DNA of 64,000 nucleotides from a bacterium (GCA_016125155.1 WGMI01000012.1:124001-188000); one strand, 5' to 3'; counted from the first letter of the stretch, positions 1 through 8,923 are shown. The notes: generated by a model not told the origin, from the letters alone. Made by a program: numbers and translations.

Positions 1-343
1 AGAGAAGATCGGCGGCTTTCAAAAAAATGGCTGCCCGTTCCTGCCAAGGCATTTTGGCCCAGGCCTTTCGGGCCTCAAGGGCAGCCGAAATGGCCTGCTC
101 TACATGGGTGCGGTCGCCGCGGTGGTAATGACCCAAAACTTTGGTGTGGTCATGGGGAGGGCGAATGGGATGGGTATGGCCCGTGCGCACTTGTTGCGAG
201 CCGATGTACATCGGCAAATCGACCTGCTTGGCACCCAGGTCGCGGTAGGCTGTTAATACCGCTTCGCGTTCGGGGGTACCCGGAGCGTAGCTCTTAACGG
301 GTTCGTTGTGGGGCTGAGGTACTTGAAAGAAGGCATTCGACAT
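1..343 (-). CDS. pruA: 1-pyrroline-5-carboxylate dehydrogenase, N-terminal part (cut by window edge)
   Basis: Only the first 114 codons are present; the gene runs off the left edge. The ATG at 343 gives MSNAFFQVPQPHNEPVKSYA, followed by APGTPERE and a DLPMYIGSQQVRTG segment. This is the usual opening of L-glutamate gamma-semialdehyde dehydrogenase, the NAD-dependent aldehyde dehydrogenase that ends proline breakdown by making glutamate. The later AISAALEARKAWAKMPWQERA stretch is the start of the generic aldehyde dehydrogenase fold. The catalytic Cys and Glu lie outside the window. Family assignment rests on the N-terminus alone but the match is characteristic. Confidence 0.85.
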   Translation of the reverse strand, partial: MSNAFFQVPQPHNEPVKSYAPGTPEREAVLTAYRDLGAKQVDLPMYIGSQQVRTGHTHPIRPPHDHTKVLGHYHRGDRTHVEQAISAALEARKAWAKMPWQERAAIFLKAADLL

Positions 344-420
344 GGGGAGGCGGTTTCAATTCAGAGGTTCGAAGATAGGGGTGGGGGTCCAAGGGCGACG
401 CGACTTGGGTAGCACAAACG

Positions 421-449
421 AGGCAAAAAAAATCCCGCCGAAGCGGGAC
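421..449 (-). terminator. Rho-independent terminator after the barrel-protein gene
   Basis: Read on the minus strand, a 6-bp stem (TCCCGC/GCGGGA) closed by a TTCG tetraloop is followed by a run of eight T. It lies 25 nt past the stop codon of the gene at 474-1046. Confidence 0.85.
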
Positions 450-473
450 TTGTACAATGACGCTCGATTTTCC

Positions 474-1046
474 TTATTCTAACACGTAGAATACACCGAG
501 GTTCACAGGGATGTAGTCAGCGTTTCCGCCGTCGACCATCACGAGCGAATAACCCGTGTTGAAATCGATGCCCCAAGTGTCGTTCAGCATATAGTTGATG
601 CCGATGCGAGGAATGACCAATTGGAACGCAGTTTCGTCGGCTTCCACTTCAGTTGCGGGAATACCGGGAATTCCCGAATCGATGGTTGACTTCGAGGAGA
701 CCATGTTGAAACCAAGGCCAACTCCAGCATAGAAATCGAAGGTTTCGCCGGGCATGAAGTGCCAGTCGCCGGTCAAAAGGATCGGAATCATGGTCGTTGA
801 ATAGTCCGAACCCTCTACCTCTTCTTTCGCACCGTAGCTCAAAAAACCTAGGCTTACCCCTGCGGCAATGTTGTCGGTTACGAAGTAATCGGCCCATACA
901 CCGCCTCCGATGCCAAAGCTCGCGGCATCTCCAAAATCGCCCATCGGAAGACCGGTCATCAGTCCGGCGCCTACCCGCAACTGAGCCTGAGCGCCGAACG
1001 AAGCACCGCAGACCACGGCTGTTGCCAAAATTGCTTTCTTAAACAT
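474..1046 (-). CDS. outer-membrane beta-barrel protein
   Basis: A 190-aa protein with a clear Sec signal peptide (MFKKAILATAVVCGASFGAQAQ, cut after AQA). The mature part is made of alternating aromatic and glycine-rich strands (FGIGGGVWADYF, FDFYAGVGLGFNM, WGIDFNTGYSLVMV) and ends in NLGVFYVLE, as expected of a small 8-strand outer-membrane barrel of the OmpA/OprF-like or PorT-like type. No periplasmic OmpA domain follows. The cargo or partner is unknown. It stands alone, with a strong terminator downstream and about 280 bp of non-coding DNA upstream. Confidence 0.75.
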   Translation of the reverse strand: MFKKAILATAVVCGASFGAQAQLRVGAGLMTGLPMGDFGDAASFGIGGGVWADYFVTDNIAAGVSLGFLSYGAKEEVEGSDYSTTMIPILLTGDWHFMPGETFDFYAGVGLGFNMVSSKSTIDSGIPGIPATEVEADETAFQLVIPRIGINYMLNDTWGIDFNTGYSLVMVDGGNADYIPVNLGVFYVLE

Positions 1047-1323
1047 ATGTACGTGATTTGTAAGGTTGGCTGCCTACTCTTTCGATTTTCGGCACACTCG
1101 GTTGGAGCACGGCTTCAACGCTGCTAAAATAAGGGCGGTATGTCAAAAAGCCCCCAACCATTTTTAAATTTTGACAAAGAGGTGCGTTTCGACCGTGGAC
1201 GGGAGAAGAGGATATCCCAATCCCGGATGGGCTTTTGCCTCCCTAAAACGACAAAGGAAAATACCCGTGTAGAAAATGAAGTGTTTGTTTATTGAAAATC
1301 AAGGGTTTGACAATGACCTCTTT

Positions 1324-1980
1324 TTACAACCGAACCGTGAGCAGGTCTCTTGGGTCCACTTCAATGGAAAAACTATCGAGGTATTTTCCCGTGTAACTCA
1401 GACGCAAGGCCGTCAATTTTTTGCCCATCCAGGCCCCTGTGTCGATGTGCCAGGCATTTTCTGAGGTCTTGAACAAGGCCTTATCGCCTTTGAGCACATT
1501 GTGTCCTATAACCTGCACTTTGTCGAGGGCTTTGAGCGGGCTCCGGTTGAAGAGTACCCCCCTGAGCGAAGATTCCACATAGGGTTTGGCGCAGTTCTTG
1601 GCTAAGCCCGCATGGGTGGCGAGTACATAGGGCGATTCCCATTTGAGCGGGCGGGATTCCATCCAGCGCTGGGCCTGGGCGATGGGCATATCCGCCGAAC
1701 GGAGCTGCTCGAGTGTCTGATCCATCTCCGCTCCACCGTTTTTCTGTTTGAGGGCTTCTACAAACAGGTATTCGTGGTTGCCTTTGAGAAAGAAACTGTG
1801 GTACGGATACTCCTTTTGGATGTCGAAGGCCAATCGCAACACCTCAGCACTGTACCGCCCTTTGTTGATCAGATCGCCGACTTGTATCAGGAATTCCCGG
1901 TCGGGTTGCCAGATTTCGTCGACGAGCTTTTTAAACGTGAAAAAACAGCCGTGCACATCGCCCACCAGCAGCAAATTCAT
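1324..1980 (-). CDS. metallophosphoesterase, Ser/Thr phosphatase-like
   Basis: A 218-aa calcineurin-like phosphoesterase. The metal-binding signatures appear in order: GDVHG near residue 7, GDLINKG near residue 36 and GNHEYLF near residue 67, with a later THAGL. The second signature usually reads GDxVDRG in PP1/PrpE/ApaH-type enzymes, so DR is replaced by NK here. The Asp, Asn and His metal ligands are otherwise kept. It starts 21 nt after the dnaN stop and is probably co-transcribed with it. Substrate is unknown; protein phosphatase or dinucleotide hydrolase activity is possible. Confidence 0.8.
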   Translation of the reverse strand: MNLLLVGDVHGCFFTFKKLVDEIWQPDREFLIQVGDLINKGRYSAEVLRLAFDIQKEYPYHSFFLKGNHEYLFVEALKQKNGGAEMDQTLEQLRSADMPIAQAQRWMESRPLKWESPYVLATHAGLAKNCAKPYVESSLRGVLFNRSPLKALDKVQVIGHNVLKGDKALFKTSENAWHIDTGAWMGKKLTALRLSYTGKYLDSFSIEVDPRDLLTVRL

Positions 1981-2001
1981 CGGGACGAGCGGGGTCGGAG
2001 G

Positions 2002-3123
2002 TCAACCTTGATTGATCAGAACGGGCATGACCAGCATCAGCACCTCTTCGCCTTCTTCCAGACTGCCCTCAGGGGTCAACAATCCGGCCCGGTTGGCCTG
2101 AGAGAATTCCATGCGGACCGTCTCGGTCTCCAAATTGGAGAGCATCTCGGTCAAGAACCGAGAATTGAAGCCTATTTCCAAGTCAGTACCCGCATAATCG
2201 CAATGCAGGCGTTCGTGGGCCTTGTTCGCGAAATCCGGATCCTCGGCCGAAACCTGCATTTCGCTGCCGGCCATACGCAATCGGACCTGGTGCGTGGTTT
2301 TGTTCGAGAACAGGCTTACCCGGCGCACGGATCCCAAAAACTCGCTGCGACCAATCCGCAACTGATTGGGGTTTTCTCGGGGAATGACCGCTTCGTAGTT
2401 CGGATACCGCCCGTCGATCAGGCGACAGGTGAGGGAAAAGCCCCCGAAGCTAAAGCGGGCGTTGAGGTTGTTGTAGTGCAGTTCGAGTTCGTCCTCCGCC
2501 AAAGGAAGAACCGATTTCAGGATGTTCAGAGGCTTTTTGGGCAAAATGAACTCGGCCGTTTGGTCGCTTTGCACATCCATGCGTCGATACCGCACCAGTT
2601 TGTGGGCATCGGTCGCAACAAAGGTGGATCCTTCCGCGCTCAACTGAAAGAAAACCCCCGACATCACGGGGCGCAAATCGTCATTGCCCGTGGCGAACAA
2701 GGTTTTTTGTATGGCCGAAAACAAGACATGTGCAGGCATCCGGGTCAAAGAGGCATCTTCGAGTGCCGCTACGCGGGGAAAATCGCTGGCCGAAAACGAA
2801 TTGACGCTGTATTTCCCGTAGTCTGAGGCGATTTCGACTCCGGCCTCGCCTTGAAAGACAAAGGTTAAAGGCTGCTCGGGAAAGGTCTTGAGTGTGTCGA
2901 GCAAAATCCGGGCAGGCACGCAGGCTTCGCCTTCGGAATCGCTTTCGACATCGAGCGTAGTGGTCAACACATTCTCGAGATCGCTCGCGGTGATGCGCAG
3001 CTTGCCTTCTGCCAACTGGAACAAAAAGTTGTCGAGAATCGGGAGCGCATTGTTCGATTGAATCACCGAACCCGCCAATTGGAGCTGTTTGAGCAGGGAG
3101 CCGCTGGATACGATAAACTTCAT
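2002..3123 (-). CDS. dnaN: DNA polymerase III beta subunit (sliding clamp)
   Basis: A 373-aa protein, the usual length for the beta clamp, starting MKFIVSSGSLLKQLQ with the LPILDNFLF motif that marks the first clamp domain. The middle holds the conserved TDAHKLVRYR and the SLTCRLIDGRYPNYEAVIP stretch, and the C-terminus ends in MLVMPVLINQG, matching the family's terminal strand that helps form the peptide-binding pocket. The ring-shaped dimer tethers DNA polymerase to the template. It sits downstream of the gld genes rather than beside dnaA, an arrangement known in Flavobacteriia. About 80 bp separate it from the DUF4340 gene. Confidence 0.97.
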   Translation of the reverse strand: MKFIVSSGSLLKQLQLAGSVIQSNNALPILDNFLFQLAEGKLRITASDLENVLTTTLDVESDSEGEACVPARILLDTLKTFPEQPLTFVFQGEAGVEIASDYGKYSVNSFSASDFPRVAALEDASLTRMPAHVLFSAIQKTLFATGNDDLRPVMSGVFFQLSAEGSTFVATDAHKLVRYRRMDVQSDQTAEFILPKKPLNILKSVLPLAEDELELHYNNLNARFSFGGFSLTCRLIDGRYPNYEAVIPRENPNQLRIGRSEFLGSVRRVSLFSNKTTHQVRLRMAGSEMQVSAEDPDFANKAHERLHCDYAGTDLEIGFNSRFLTEMLSNLETETVRMEFSQANRAGLLTPEGSLEEGEEVLMLVMPVLINQG

Positions 3124-3203
3124 GGAGCAGGAAAAAATGCGTTGTGTGCAGAGGTCGCCAAAGATAGAAGAACGGGGGCGGAGCCAAGCGATGTACCGAG
3201 GCC

Positions 3204-4190
3204 TTATTCTATCAAATCTGCCGGGGTGAGCATCACTGTTTTAAGTCCAAAATACTGCAGTAGGACCATGCGGCCATCGCTCAGAATGCCGTGCATGCGG
3301 TCGGGATCGGCCTCCAAAGGCCTGCCTTGGCTGTCGTACGTGTCTTCTGGCGGCTTGATGGCATAACCGCGCACCGCTTGTCGTTCCCCTTCAGCATCGA
3401 TGACCTCGATCATCAACACGGGTGTAGACGCCAGCAAACTGTCTTTGCGGGCAAAAATGGCATCTTCGGGAACAATGGCCCCTTCGAATTTGAGGGTTCG
3501 AAAGGCTCCGACAAAGGCGGAAACGGCCTGGGACGACAACCCCGCGCTCGAACCTCCGAGCGACCATTGCTCGCCTTGGCGCAACAGGGTGAAACTCCGA
3601 GTGGGTTCCTTGGGATAATCAACTTTGATTTGTTGGGGCAACCCTTTCCATTCGAACAATTGTCGGTCTCTCCACAAGATGGGATCGGTGATAAACCGCG
3701 TGCTCAGGAAACCATTGAAGCCAATCATGTGCACGGCAAAAACTTGGCTGGCGCCGGCGTTCAGCATATACGTTGCCGCTTGATCGGGCGTATCGGTACC
3801 CACAAAAAAATGGGCGAGCCGTTTTCCTCGTCCCCACACTTGTACTTCCTTGCCATAAACCGCCATGCGTTTGAGGGCTTCGGGCTGAGCGTCAGGAGCG
3901 AGAAAATTCCGCATTTCCATGCGTGCAAAGGTGTGCAGCAACACTTCGATGGCATCCGTGCGGGCGGGATAGCCCCCGATGGTCCAATTCCCGTTTTCAC
4001 GAACCAGGGTCGAACGACGCGGATGCTTGTCGGACAACACGATACTGTCTATTGAGGCCGTATCGCTCAGACCGAATTGGTATTCCCAATCTCGATCGGA
4101 AATCCCCCCTGAATTTTTGGGATAAAACAACACCAGCGCGATGGCGATGCTGACCAAAATCAAACCCAAAGGCAAGAGATATCGCTTCAT
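3204..4190 (-). CDS. DUF4340-type membrane-anchored protein
   Basis: A 328-aa protein starting at the ATG at 4190, which overlaps the gldG stop by ATGA; the longer upstream reading would lie inside gldG. An N-terminal anchor (LLPLGLILVSIAIALVLFYP) is followed by a large extracytoplasmic part with two similar halves, each with a WTIGG or WSLGG motif followed by a segment resembling VSAFVGAFRTLKF. This is the pattern of DUF4340 proteins, which commonly follow GldF/GldG-type ABC exporter genes. Function is unknown; coupling suggests it works with the GldFG complex. DUF4340 is assigned from memory of the family pattern. Confidence 0.7.
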   Translation of the reverse strand: MKRYLLPLGLILVSIAIALVLFYPKNSGGISDRDWEYQFGLSDTASIDSIVLSDKHPRRSTLVRENGNWTIGGYPARTDAIEVLLHTFARMEMRNFLAPDAQPEALKRMAVYGKEVQVWGRGKRLAHFFVGTDTPDQAATYMLNAGASQVFAVHMIGFNGFLSTRFITDPILWRDRQLFEWKGLPQQIKVDYPKEPTRSFTLLRQGEQWSLGGSSAGLSSQAVSAFVGAFRTLKFEGAIVPEDAIFARKDSLLASTPVLMIEVIDAEGERQAVRGYAIKPPEDTYDSQGRPLEADPDRMHGILSDGRMVLLQYFGLKTVMLTPADLIE

Positions 4191-5938
4191 ACAGCTGTGC
4201 GTCGGTGTAGATAGCGGCGAATTCCGCCAAAGGCCAATGCGCCCGCAAGGGTAACGAGCAAAGGAAGTGCGGCGTTGAAACCTTGCCAAAAAACCCGCTC
4301 CCGGTCTATGCGCTGTGCGTCGAGAATGCGAATTCTCAGTTCTCGCCCGCGGAGGACCATGAGGTCCGAAGCCCCAAGTAAGTAATCGAAAGCGTTGAGC
4401 ATGAATTCTTTATTCCCGTATTGGGCCCCGGTAAACTGGTCGTATCCCAGCGGGAGGGGCACCCCTTTTGGGGCATTCGGATTGACCAGATTGAGCTGGT
4501 TCTTAGGGACATCACCGTCGCCCAAGACCAACATCCGCGTGGGTTTGCTCTTGTCCGTTAGGGGGAGGGGGCTTCCGTTCAGGTCTTTGGGGCGCACCCT
4601 GTGCGCGTACAGGGATTCGAAGGAACCTTCGAGCAGAACGCCCAAGGCGTAGGGGCCGCCTTGCCATCCCTGGGTTCTGGGGTCGTTGTACAATTTGTCT
4701 AGGCTCACCACATGCGGAGCCATAAAACGCTGGCTGTAGGGCGAGCTCTGAAGCAGAAAGGTCTTTTGGATTCCCGGGGCACTGACCGTATCGACCGAAC
4801 TGACAAATTCGAGTTTGAGCGCATTGAGGTCTTTGACAATGGGGTGGGACAGTTCGGACAATACCAAGGGGAAATAGGGCCAAGGGCGGATTTCTCGGGC
4901 GTCGTTGACCCCGGCACAGCGCACATCGGCAATCAGGTCGCCATTGACCCGAGCTCCGTATTTGAAGAGCAAATCCCGGAGTTTGAGTCGCTCGTCGAGC
5001 GGAATTCCCAAAAATTCAGGGCGCTCGCTCAAGCTGTCCATTTCCGCTTCGACCCCATCAATCATCCATACCACGGCTCCGCCCTTCATCACGAACTGAT
5101 CGATCAAGTACTTGTCCAAATCGGTAAACCCGCGCTTGGGTTTGGCAATGAGGAGGGCATCGTAGGCATTCAGCCTCCTTTGCTGTTCGGCAATCGAAGC
5201 CGGGATGAGACTGTCGGTCGAAAAGGCCCGTAGATCGAATCGGTCGACGGTGTAAAATTCGGACAGAGTACGTCCCAGATCCCCGAGATAGCGGGGTCCG
5301 AGTTCGCCGTGTCCCTCGAGAAAGGCAATCGACGGGCGGGCATCGGCCTTGAGTTTGCGCAACGCATTGGCCATCGAATATTCGAGTTGGGCGATGGATG
5401 TGTTGAGTTGCTCCTCCGCAGAACGGCCCAATTGGCTGCTGAGCAAGGGCAAGACCATTTCGACGTCGCCTTTGCGCACCAAGGCACCGGGAAAGACCTG
5501 CAGGCGTTGGGTTCCCCCCGCTTCGGCTACTTCGAGTTGATAGGGAACCAATCCCTTGCTTTGGAGCTGCTGGTAGAGTTCAGAGCGCTGGGATTCTGAT
5601 TCGGCGGCATTGGGGTCGATAAAACGGTATCGGATGTTGTCGTTGTAGGCGCGGAATTCATCGAGCATTCGGCGCGTCTCGCGCTGCAGTTTGGCAAATC
5701 CGGCCGGAAACTGGCCCTCGAGATAGACGTCGAACAGCACCGGTTGGTCTATGGAACGAATCAGCGCCTTGGTTTGCCCGGATATCGAATAGCGCTTTTC
5801 GGTGGTCAAATCCCAGCGTAAAAACCCCTGACGCCCGAGGAGATAGATCAATGCGCAAGCCAGTGCCCAAAGCGAGAACCGCATCAGATCTCGGGTTTTG
5901 GTTTTGAGCCCGCGGTTTGTATTGTCCGTTTTGCTCAC
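4187..5938 (-). CDS. gldG: gliding motility ABC transporter accessory protein GldG
   Basis: 583 aa from a GTG start at 5938 that overlaps the gldF stop by GTGA. One N-terminal membrane segment (LWALACALIYLLG) leads into the KRYSISGQTKALIRSIDQPVL region typical of GldG, then a long periplasmic ABC-2-associated domain containing EGHGELGPRYLGDL and the PKRGFTDLDKYLIDQFVMKGG segment. A second membrane helix lies near the C-terminus (ALPLLVTLAGALAFGGI). GldG pairs with GldF and GldA in an ABC complex needed for gliding in Flavobacterium johnsoniae. A later ATG near 5886 is a possible alternative start, but the overlap favours 5938. Confidence 0.93.
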   Translation of the reverse strand: MSKTDNTNRGLKTKTRDLMRFSLWALACALIYLLGRQGFLRWDLTTEKRYSISGQTKALIRSIDQPVLFDVYLEGQFPAGFAKLQRETRRMLDEFRAYNDNIRYRFIDPNAAESESQRSELYQQLQSKGLVPYQLEVAEAGGTQRLQVFPGALVRKGDVEMVLPLLSSQLGRSAEEQLNTSIAQLEYSMANALRKLKADARPSIAFLEGHGELGPRYLGDLGRTLSEFYTVDRFDLRAFSTDSLIPASIAEQQRRLNAYDALLIAKPKRGFTDLDKYLIDQFVMKGGAVVWMIDGVEAEMDSLSERPEFLGIPLDERLKLRDLLFKYGARVNGDLIADVRCAGVNDAREIRPWPYFPLVLSELSHPIVKDLNALKLEFVSSVDTVSAPGIQKTFLLQSSPYSQRFMAPHVVSLDKLYNDPRTQGWQGGPYALGVLLEGSFESLYAHRVRPKDLNGSPLPLTDKSKPTRMLVLGDGDVPKNQLNLVNPNAPKGVPLPLGYDQFTGAQYGNKEFMLNAFDYLLGASDLMVLRGRELRIRILDAQRIDRERVFWQGFNAALPLLVTLAGALAFGGIRRYLHRRTAV

Positions 5939-6666
5939 CAGCTTCGGCTTTTCAATTGAAGCCCCGCCCCACCGAGAAAAAGCGCGGGCAGACACAAAAA
6001 GTAGAGCAAGTCGCGGCTGTCCAACACCCCTCTGCTCACAGCAGTATAGTGTTGACTCAGACCCAATTCAGGTAAGAACAAGCCTACGGCAGTCTGACCC
6101 GCCAATCCGCCCAGCGCATCGAACCCAGCATACACCAATCCACACAGAAAGGCCGCAAGCAAAAAACCGACGATGGGATTGTCGGTCAGGCTCGAGGCAA
6201 ACAGGCCGATGGCCGCATAGGCCGCACCGAGAAACACCAGACCAAGATAGGACCCCCACGTTCCGCCGTGGTCGATGCTGCCCACAGGGGCGCCGAGGGC
6301 GTGGATGCTGCAGAAATAGAGCAGGGTAGGGACGATGCTCAAAACCACCAACACCAAGGCGGCGACAAATTTGGCACCGACGATCTCCCAGTCGCGCAGC
6401 GGAAGCGTGCACAGCAACTCGAGGGTGCCATTGCGCCGTTCTTCTGAAAACATCCGCATCGTGATGGCGGGAATCAAAAACAGAAAAATCCAGGGCGAAA
6501 CCACAAACAACCCATCCAAATTGGCCCAACCGCTGTCGAGCAGGTTGAAATTCCCCGGCAAGATCCACAATACCAATCCGTTGATAAGCAGATAAACCCC
6601 GATGACCACCACACCGGTCAACGACCCAAAAAAATGGGTTAGCTCTTTGTACATCAGGGATTTCAT
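5935..6666 (-). CDS. gldF: gliding motility ABC transporter permease GldF
   Basis: A 243-aa integral membrane protein of the ABC-2 permease type with about six hydrophobic helices. It starts MKSLMYKELTHFFGSLTGVV, the typical GldF opening, and carries the ABC-2 signature around TMRMFSEERRNGTLELLCTLPL. Its ATG overlaps the preceding gene's stop by ATGA, and its own stop overlaps the gldG start. With GldG and the ATPase GldA (not in this window) it forms the transporter-like complex linked to gliding. Its transported substrate is unknown. Confidence 0.94.
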   Translation of the reverse strand: MKSLMYKELTHFFGSLTGVVVIGVYLLINGLVLWILPGNFNLLDSGWANLDGLFVVSPWIFLFLIPAITMRMFSEERRNGTLELLCTLPLRDWEIVGAKFVAALVLVVLSIVPTLLYFCSIHALGAPVGSIDHGGTWGSYLGLVFLGAAYAAIGLFASSLTDNPIVGFLLAAFLCGLVYAGFDALGGLAGQTAVGLFLPELGLSQHYTAVSRGVLDSRDLLYFLCLPALFLGGAGLQLKSRSW

Positions 6667-6959
6667 TCCAATTTCACCCTACTTTGGGTGCTCCAGGCTT
6701 GGGGTTTGTCGTCGAACCATTGCTTGGTCTGGGCCCAGGTGGCCGAAAACAGGGGGCTGAGGCGATAGGCCTCCAAATCAGAGGCTGTTCTCCAATGGCT
6801 GCAGGTAAAATAGACCGCGGGTTCGTCTTCTCCCTTCCATAATTCAAGCCGCTCGCACCCCGGAAAGGCGCGGATGGAAGGAGCTGTTTGCGCAAACAAT
6901 GCTTCGAAGAGCGGAACCGCCTCGGGGCGGAACCGCATTTTGACCAACCGTATTATCAC
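6663..6959 (-). CDS. antibiotic biosynthesis monooxygenase-type (ABM) protein
   Basis: A 98-aa single-domain ferredoxin-like fold protein. The GTG start at 6959 overlaps the upstream stop by GTGA and gives VIIRLVKMRFRPEAV, followed by the FPGCERLELWKGED and YFTCSHWRTASDLEAYR motifs of the ABM/quinol monooxygenase superfamily. Such small dimers include heme-degrading and quinol-oxidising enzymes, but many have no known reaction. It is tied by overlaps on both sides to the SAM-hydroxide adenosyltransferase gene and gldF. That neighbourhood is recurrent in Flavobacteriia, but its meaning is unclear. Confidence 0.8.
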   Translation of the reverse strand: MIIRLVKMRFRPEAVPLFEALFAQTAPSIRAFPGCERLELWKGEDEPAVYFTCSHWRTASDLEAYRLSPLFSATWAQTKQWFDDKPQAWSTQSRVKLE

Positions 6960-7792
6960 CGCAAAGGGGTAGGATCGATAAAGTGAATGTCGACCCGGTC
7001 GCGCAAAGATATACCGAGCAAACGGCCCGCTCCATTTTCGTCGCTTCCCTTGGACCGGCTCAAGGCGATTTCCAGCCATCCGGAGTCGTTGTAGAGCGCG
7101 AGGAGTTTGCCCTCGGCCGCATCGTCATAGGTTTTGGAAATGCGCAGAATTCGATGATTCCGCGGCAACTCGATGCGCAGCGCCCGGCCTTGAGCCTGTT
7201 CGTCGATCCGGTCGCGGTGGAGGTTGGTCACCAGGTTGCCGAAGCGATCGATGTAGACCACATGCCCCGACAAAACCCGGCCTTCGGCCTCTGATGCCGG
7301 ATTGAGGGTTTGTACCCTGAAAAACCCCGATGCCTGAGTGCCCGGCATCCAGCGAGCGGGTTTGCGGTTGTCGAGTAGATCGCGCACGGTCTCGGCCAAG
7401 GTGAGAAAGAGCGATTGACCCTGCATCCGCCCCGAATGGGCAGAATCGAGGGGAAGCAGGCCCCAGTGTTCGGGCAGATCCCCCCCAGGCAATAGACTGA
7501 TGAGCCCGTTGTTCGGGGCCACGACCCATTTGCGCTCCACCCGCGCCGCAACCAATTCGGACAAGGGCTTTCGGTGGTCATGGACCAGCGCGAGATGGAG
7601 GCTGTCCTCGGGAAAACAGGGAAGGGCCTGGGCGAGAACAAAAGCCGCTTCGTCGATCAAATAAGGGCCGATATCGTGGCTGACATCGATAATCGGAACC
7701 CCGGGATTGTGGCGCAACAAATGACCCTTCAGCATAGCCGTGGTGGCATCGCGCAGTCCAAAGTCGGTTGTAAGCGTTACAGGACCTTTCAA
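6956..7792 (-). CDS. SAM hydroxide adenosyltransferase family protein (DUF62)
   Basis: 278 aa from a TTG start at 7792, placed directly before KGPVTLTTDFGLRD. The family signatures are clear: TTDFGLRDATTAMLKG at the N-terminus, VDRFGNLVTN-like YIDRFGNLVTNL in the C-terminal domain and GWLEIALSRS near the end. Proteins of this family hydrolyse S-adenosylmethionine to adenosine and methionine using a water-derived hydroxide, and are relatives of chlorinase and fluorinase. No halogen-specific insertion was seen, so the hydrolase role is most likely. It is the first gene of the gldF/gldG operon and is divergent from phoH. Confidence 0.85.
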   Translation of the reverse strand: MKGPVTLTTDFGLRDATTAMLKGHLLRHNPGVPIIDVSHDIGPYLIDEAAFVLAQALPCFPEDSLHLALVHDHRKPLSELVAARVERKWVVAPNNGLISLLPGGDLPEHWGLLPLDSAHSGRMQGQSLFLTLAETVRDLLDNRKPARWMPGTQASGFFRVQTLNPASEAEGRVLSGHVVYIDRFGNLVTNLHRDRIDEQAQGRALRIELPRNHRILRISKTYDDAAEGKLLALYNDSGWLEIALSRSKGSDENGAGRLLGISLRDRVDIHFIDPTPLR

Positions 7793-7822
7793 AGTGGAAT
7801 TTCCGCCCCCGAGCCGAGGGTA

Positions 7823-8923
7823 TTGCTTTATTTTGCTTTCAAAAGTAACCCACAGAATCGCCCGGCTCCGACCCCAGCGGCCCGCGCACTTCGCTGTACA
7901 AAAGACCCAACTCTGGAAACAAACGCCTCTGCCGGCGCGTCCACCGAGCGCACCATCGAACTGGACCACGTTCAACCCCAAGCCTTTTACGGAACCCAAA
8001 ACCGGTACTTCAACCTCATTCGTTCGTATTTCCCCAAGCTCAAAATCACCGCCCGGGGCGAACAACTCAAGGTCCACGGCGATCCCGGCGAGATTGTGCT
8101 GTTTGAACAGCGCCTCGAAGCCCTGCTCGAGCACTTCCACCGCCACAATTCGCTCAGCGAGGTAGCCGTAGAGCGGATTATGCTCGGTACGGGCCCCGCC
8201 GAAGTGCGTCCCGCAGAGCATATTTTGTACGGCATCAACGGGCAATCGATCAAGGCCCGCACCCCGAATCAGAAAAAACTGGTCGAAGCCATCGAGACCC
8301 ACGATATGGTGTTTGCAGTGGGTCCGGCCGGAACCGGGAAGACCTATACCGCAGTGGCGTTGGCGGTGCGTGCGCTCAAAGAAAAATCGGTGCGCCGCAT
8401 TGTTTTGACCCGACCCGCGGTAGAAGCCGGAGAAAACCTCGGCTTTTTGCCCGGAGACCTCAAGGAAAAGCTCGATCCTTATCTCCAACCGCTCTACGAC
8501 GCCTTGCGCGATATGATTCCCCCCGAGCGTTTGGCGAGTTATCTGGAAAACGGCACCATTCAGATTGCCCCATTGGCGTTTATGCGCGGCCGGACGCTCG
8601 ACCAAGCCTTTGTGATTCTCGACGAGGCCCAGAATACCACTCCAGCCCAAATGAAGATGTTCTTGACCCGGATGGGTCAGTCGGCCAAGTTTGTCATTAC
8701 CGGTGACCGGACGCAGGTAGATTTGCCCCGCCAACAGCGCAGCGGGCTGGGCGAGGCCAACCACATCCTCCACGGCATAGAAGGGATTGCCTTTATCGAG
8801 CTCGACGAACGCGATGTAATTCGCCACCGCTTGGTTCGGCTCATTGCAGAAGCCTACGACCGCTCCGATCTCAATGCCCCGGAATCGGGGTTTCACCCCC
8901 GAAAATCGCAACCCCGTGGCTAA
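7823..8923 (+). CDS. phoH: PhoH family ATPase (PhoL type)
   Basis: The conserved protein starts around TERTIELDHVQPQAF and contains an N-terminal KH-like segment, the P-loop GPAGTGKT, the RPAVEAGENLGFLPGDL motif, a DEAQNTT Walker B and TGDRTQVDLP. It is likely a cytoplasmic RNA-linked ATPase or helicase. The start is uncertain: no ATG, GTG or TTG lies close to the conserved N-terminus. The nearest is TTG at 7823 (366 aa), while CTG at 7913 would give 336 aa, nearer to the usual length. The 3' end overlaps purC by 8 nt. A second PhoH protein, fused to a PIN domain, lies at 49.7 kb. Confidence 0.9.
   Translation: MLYFAFKSNPQNRPAPTPAARALRCTKDPTLETNASAGASTERTIELDHVQPQAFYGTQNRYFNLIRSYFPKLKITARGEQLKVHGDPGEIVLFEQRLEALLEHFHRHNSLSEVAVERIMLGTGPAEVRPAEHILYGINGQSIKARTPNQKKLVEAIETHDMVFAVGPAGTGKTYTAVALAVRALKEKSVRRIVLTRPAVEAGENLGFLPGDLKEKLDPYLQPLYDALRDMIPPERLASYLENGTIQIAPLAFMRGRTLDQAFVILDEAQNTTPAQMKMFLTRMGQSAKFVITGDRTQVDLPRQQRSGLGEANHILHGIEGIAFIELDERDVIRHRLVRLIAEAYDRSDLNAPESGFHPRKSQPRG

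Noticed and set aside
1276-1464. Short forward open frame overlapping the metallophosphoesterase.
   Set aside because: Antisense to a conserved gene, with no similarity or promoter.
6956-8911. Very long minus-strand open frame of 651 codons.
   Set aside because: Only the part up to about 7792 has family similarity; the rest is antisense to phoH and arises from base composition.
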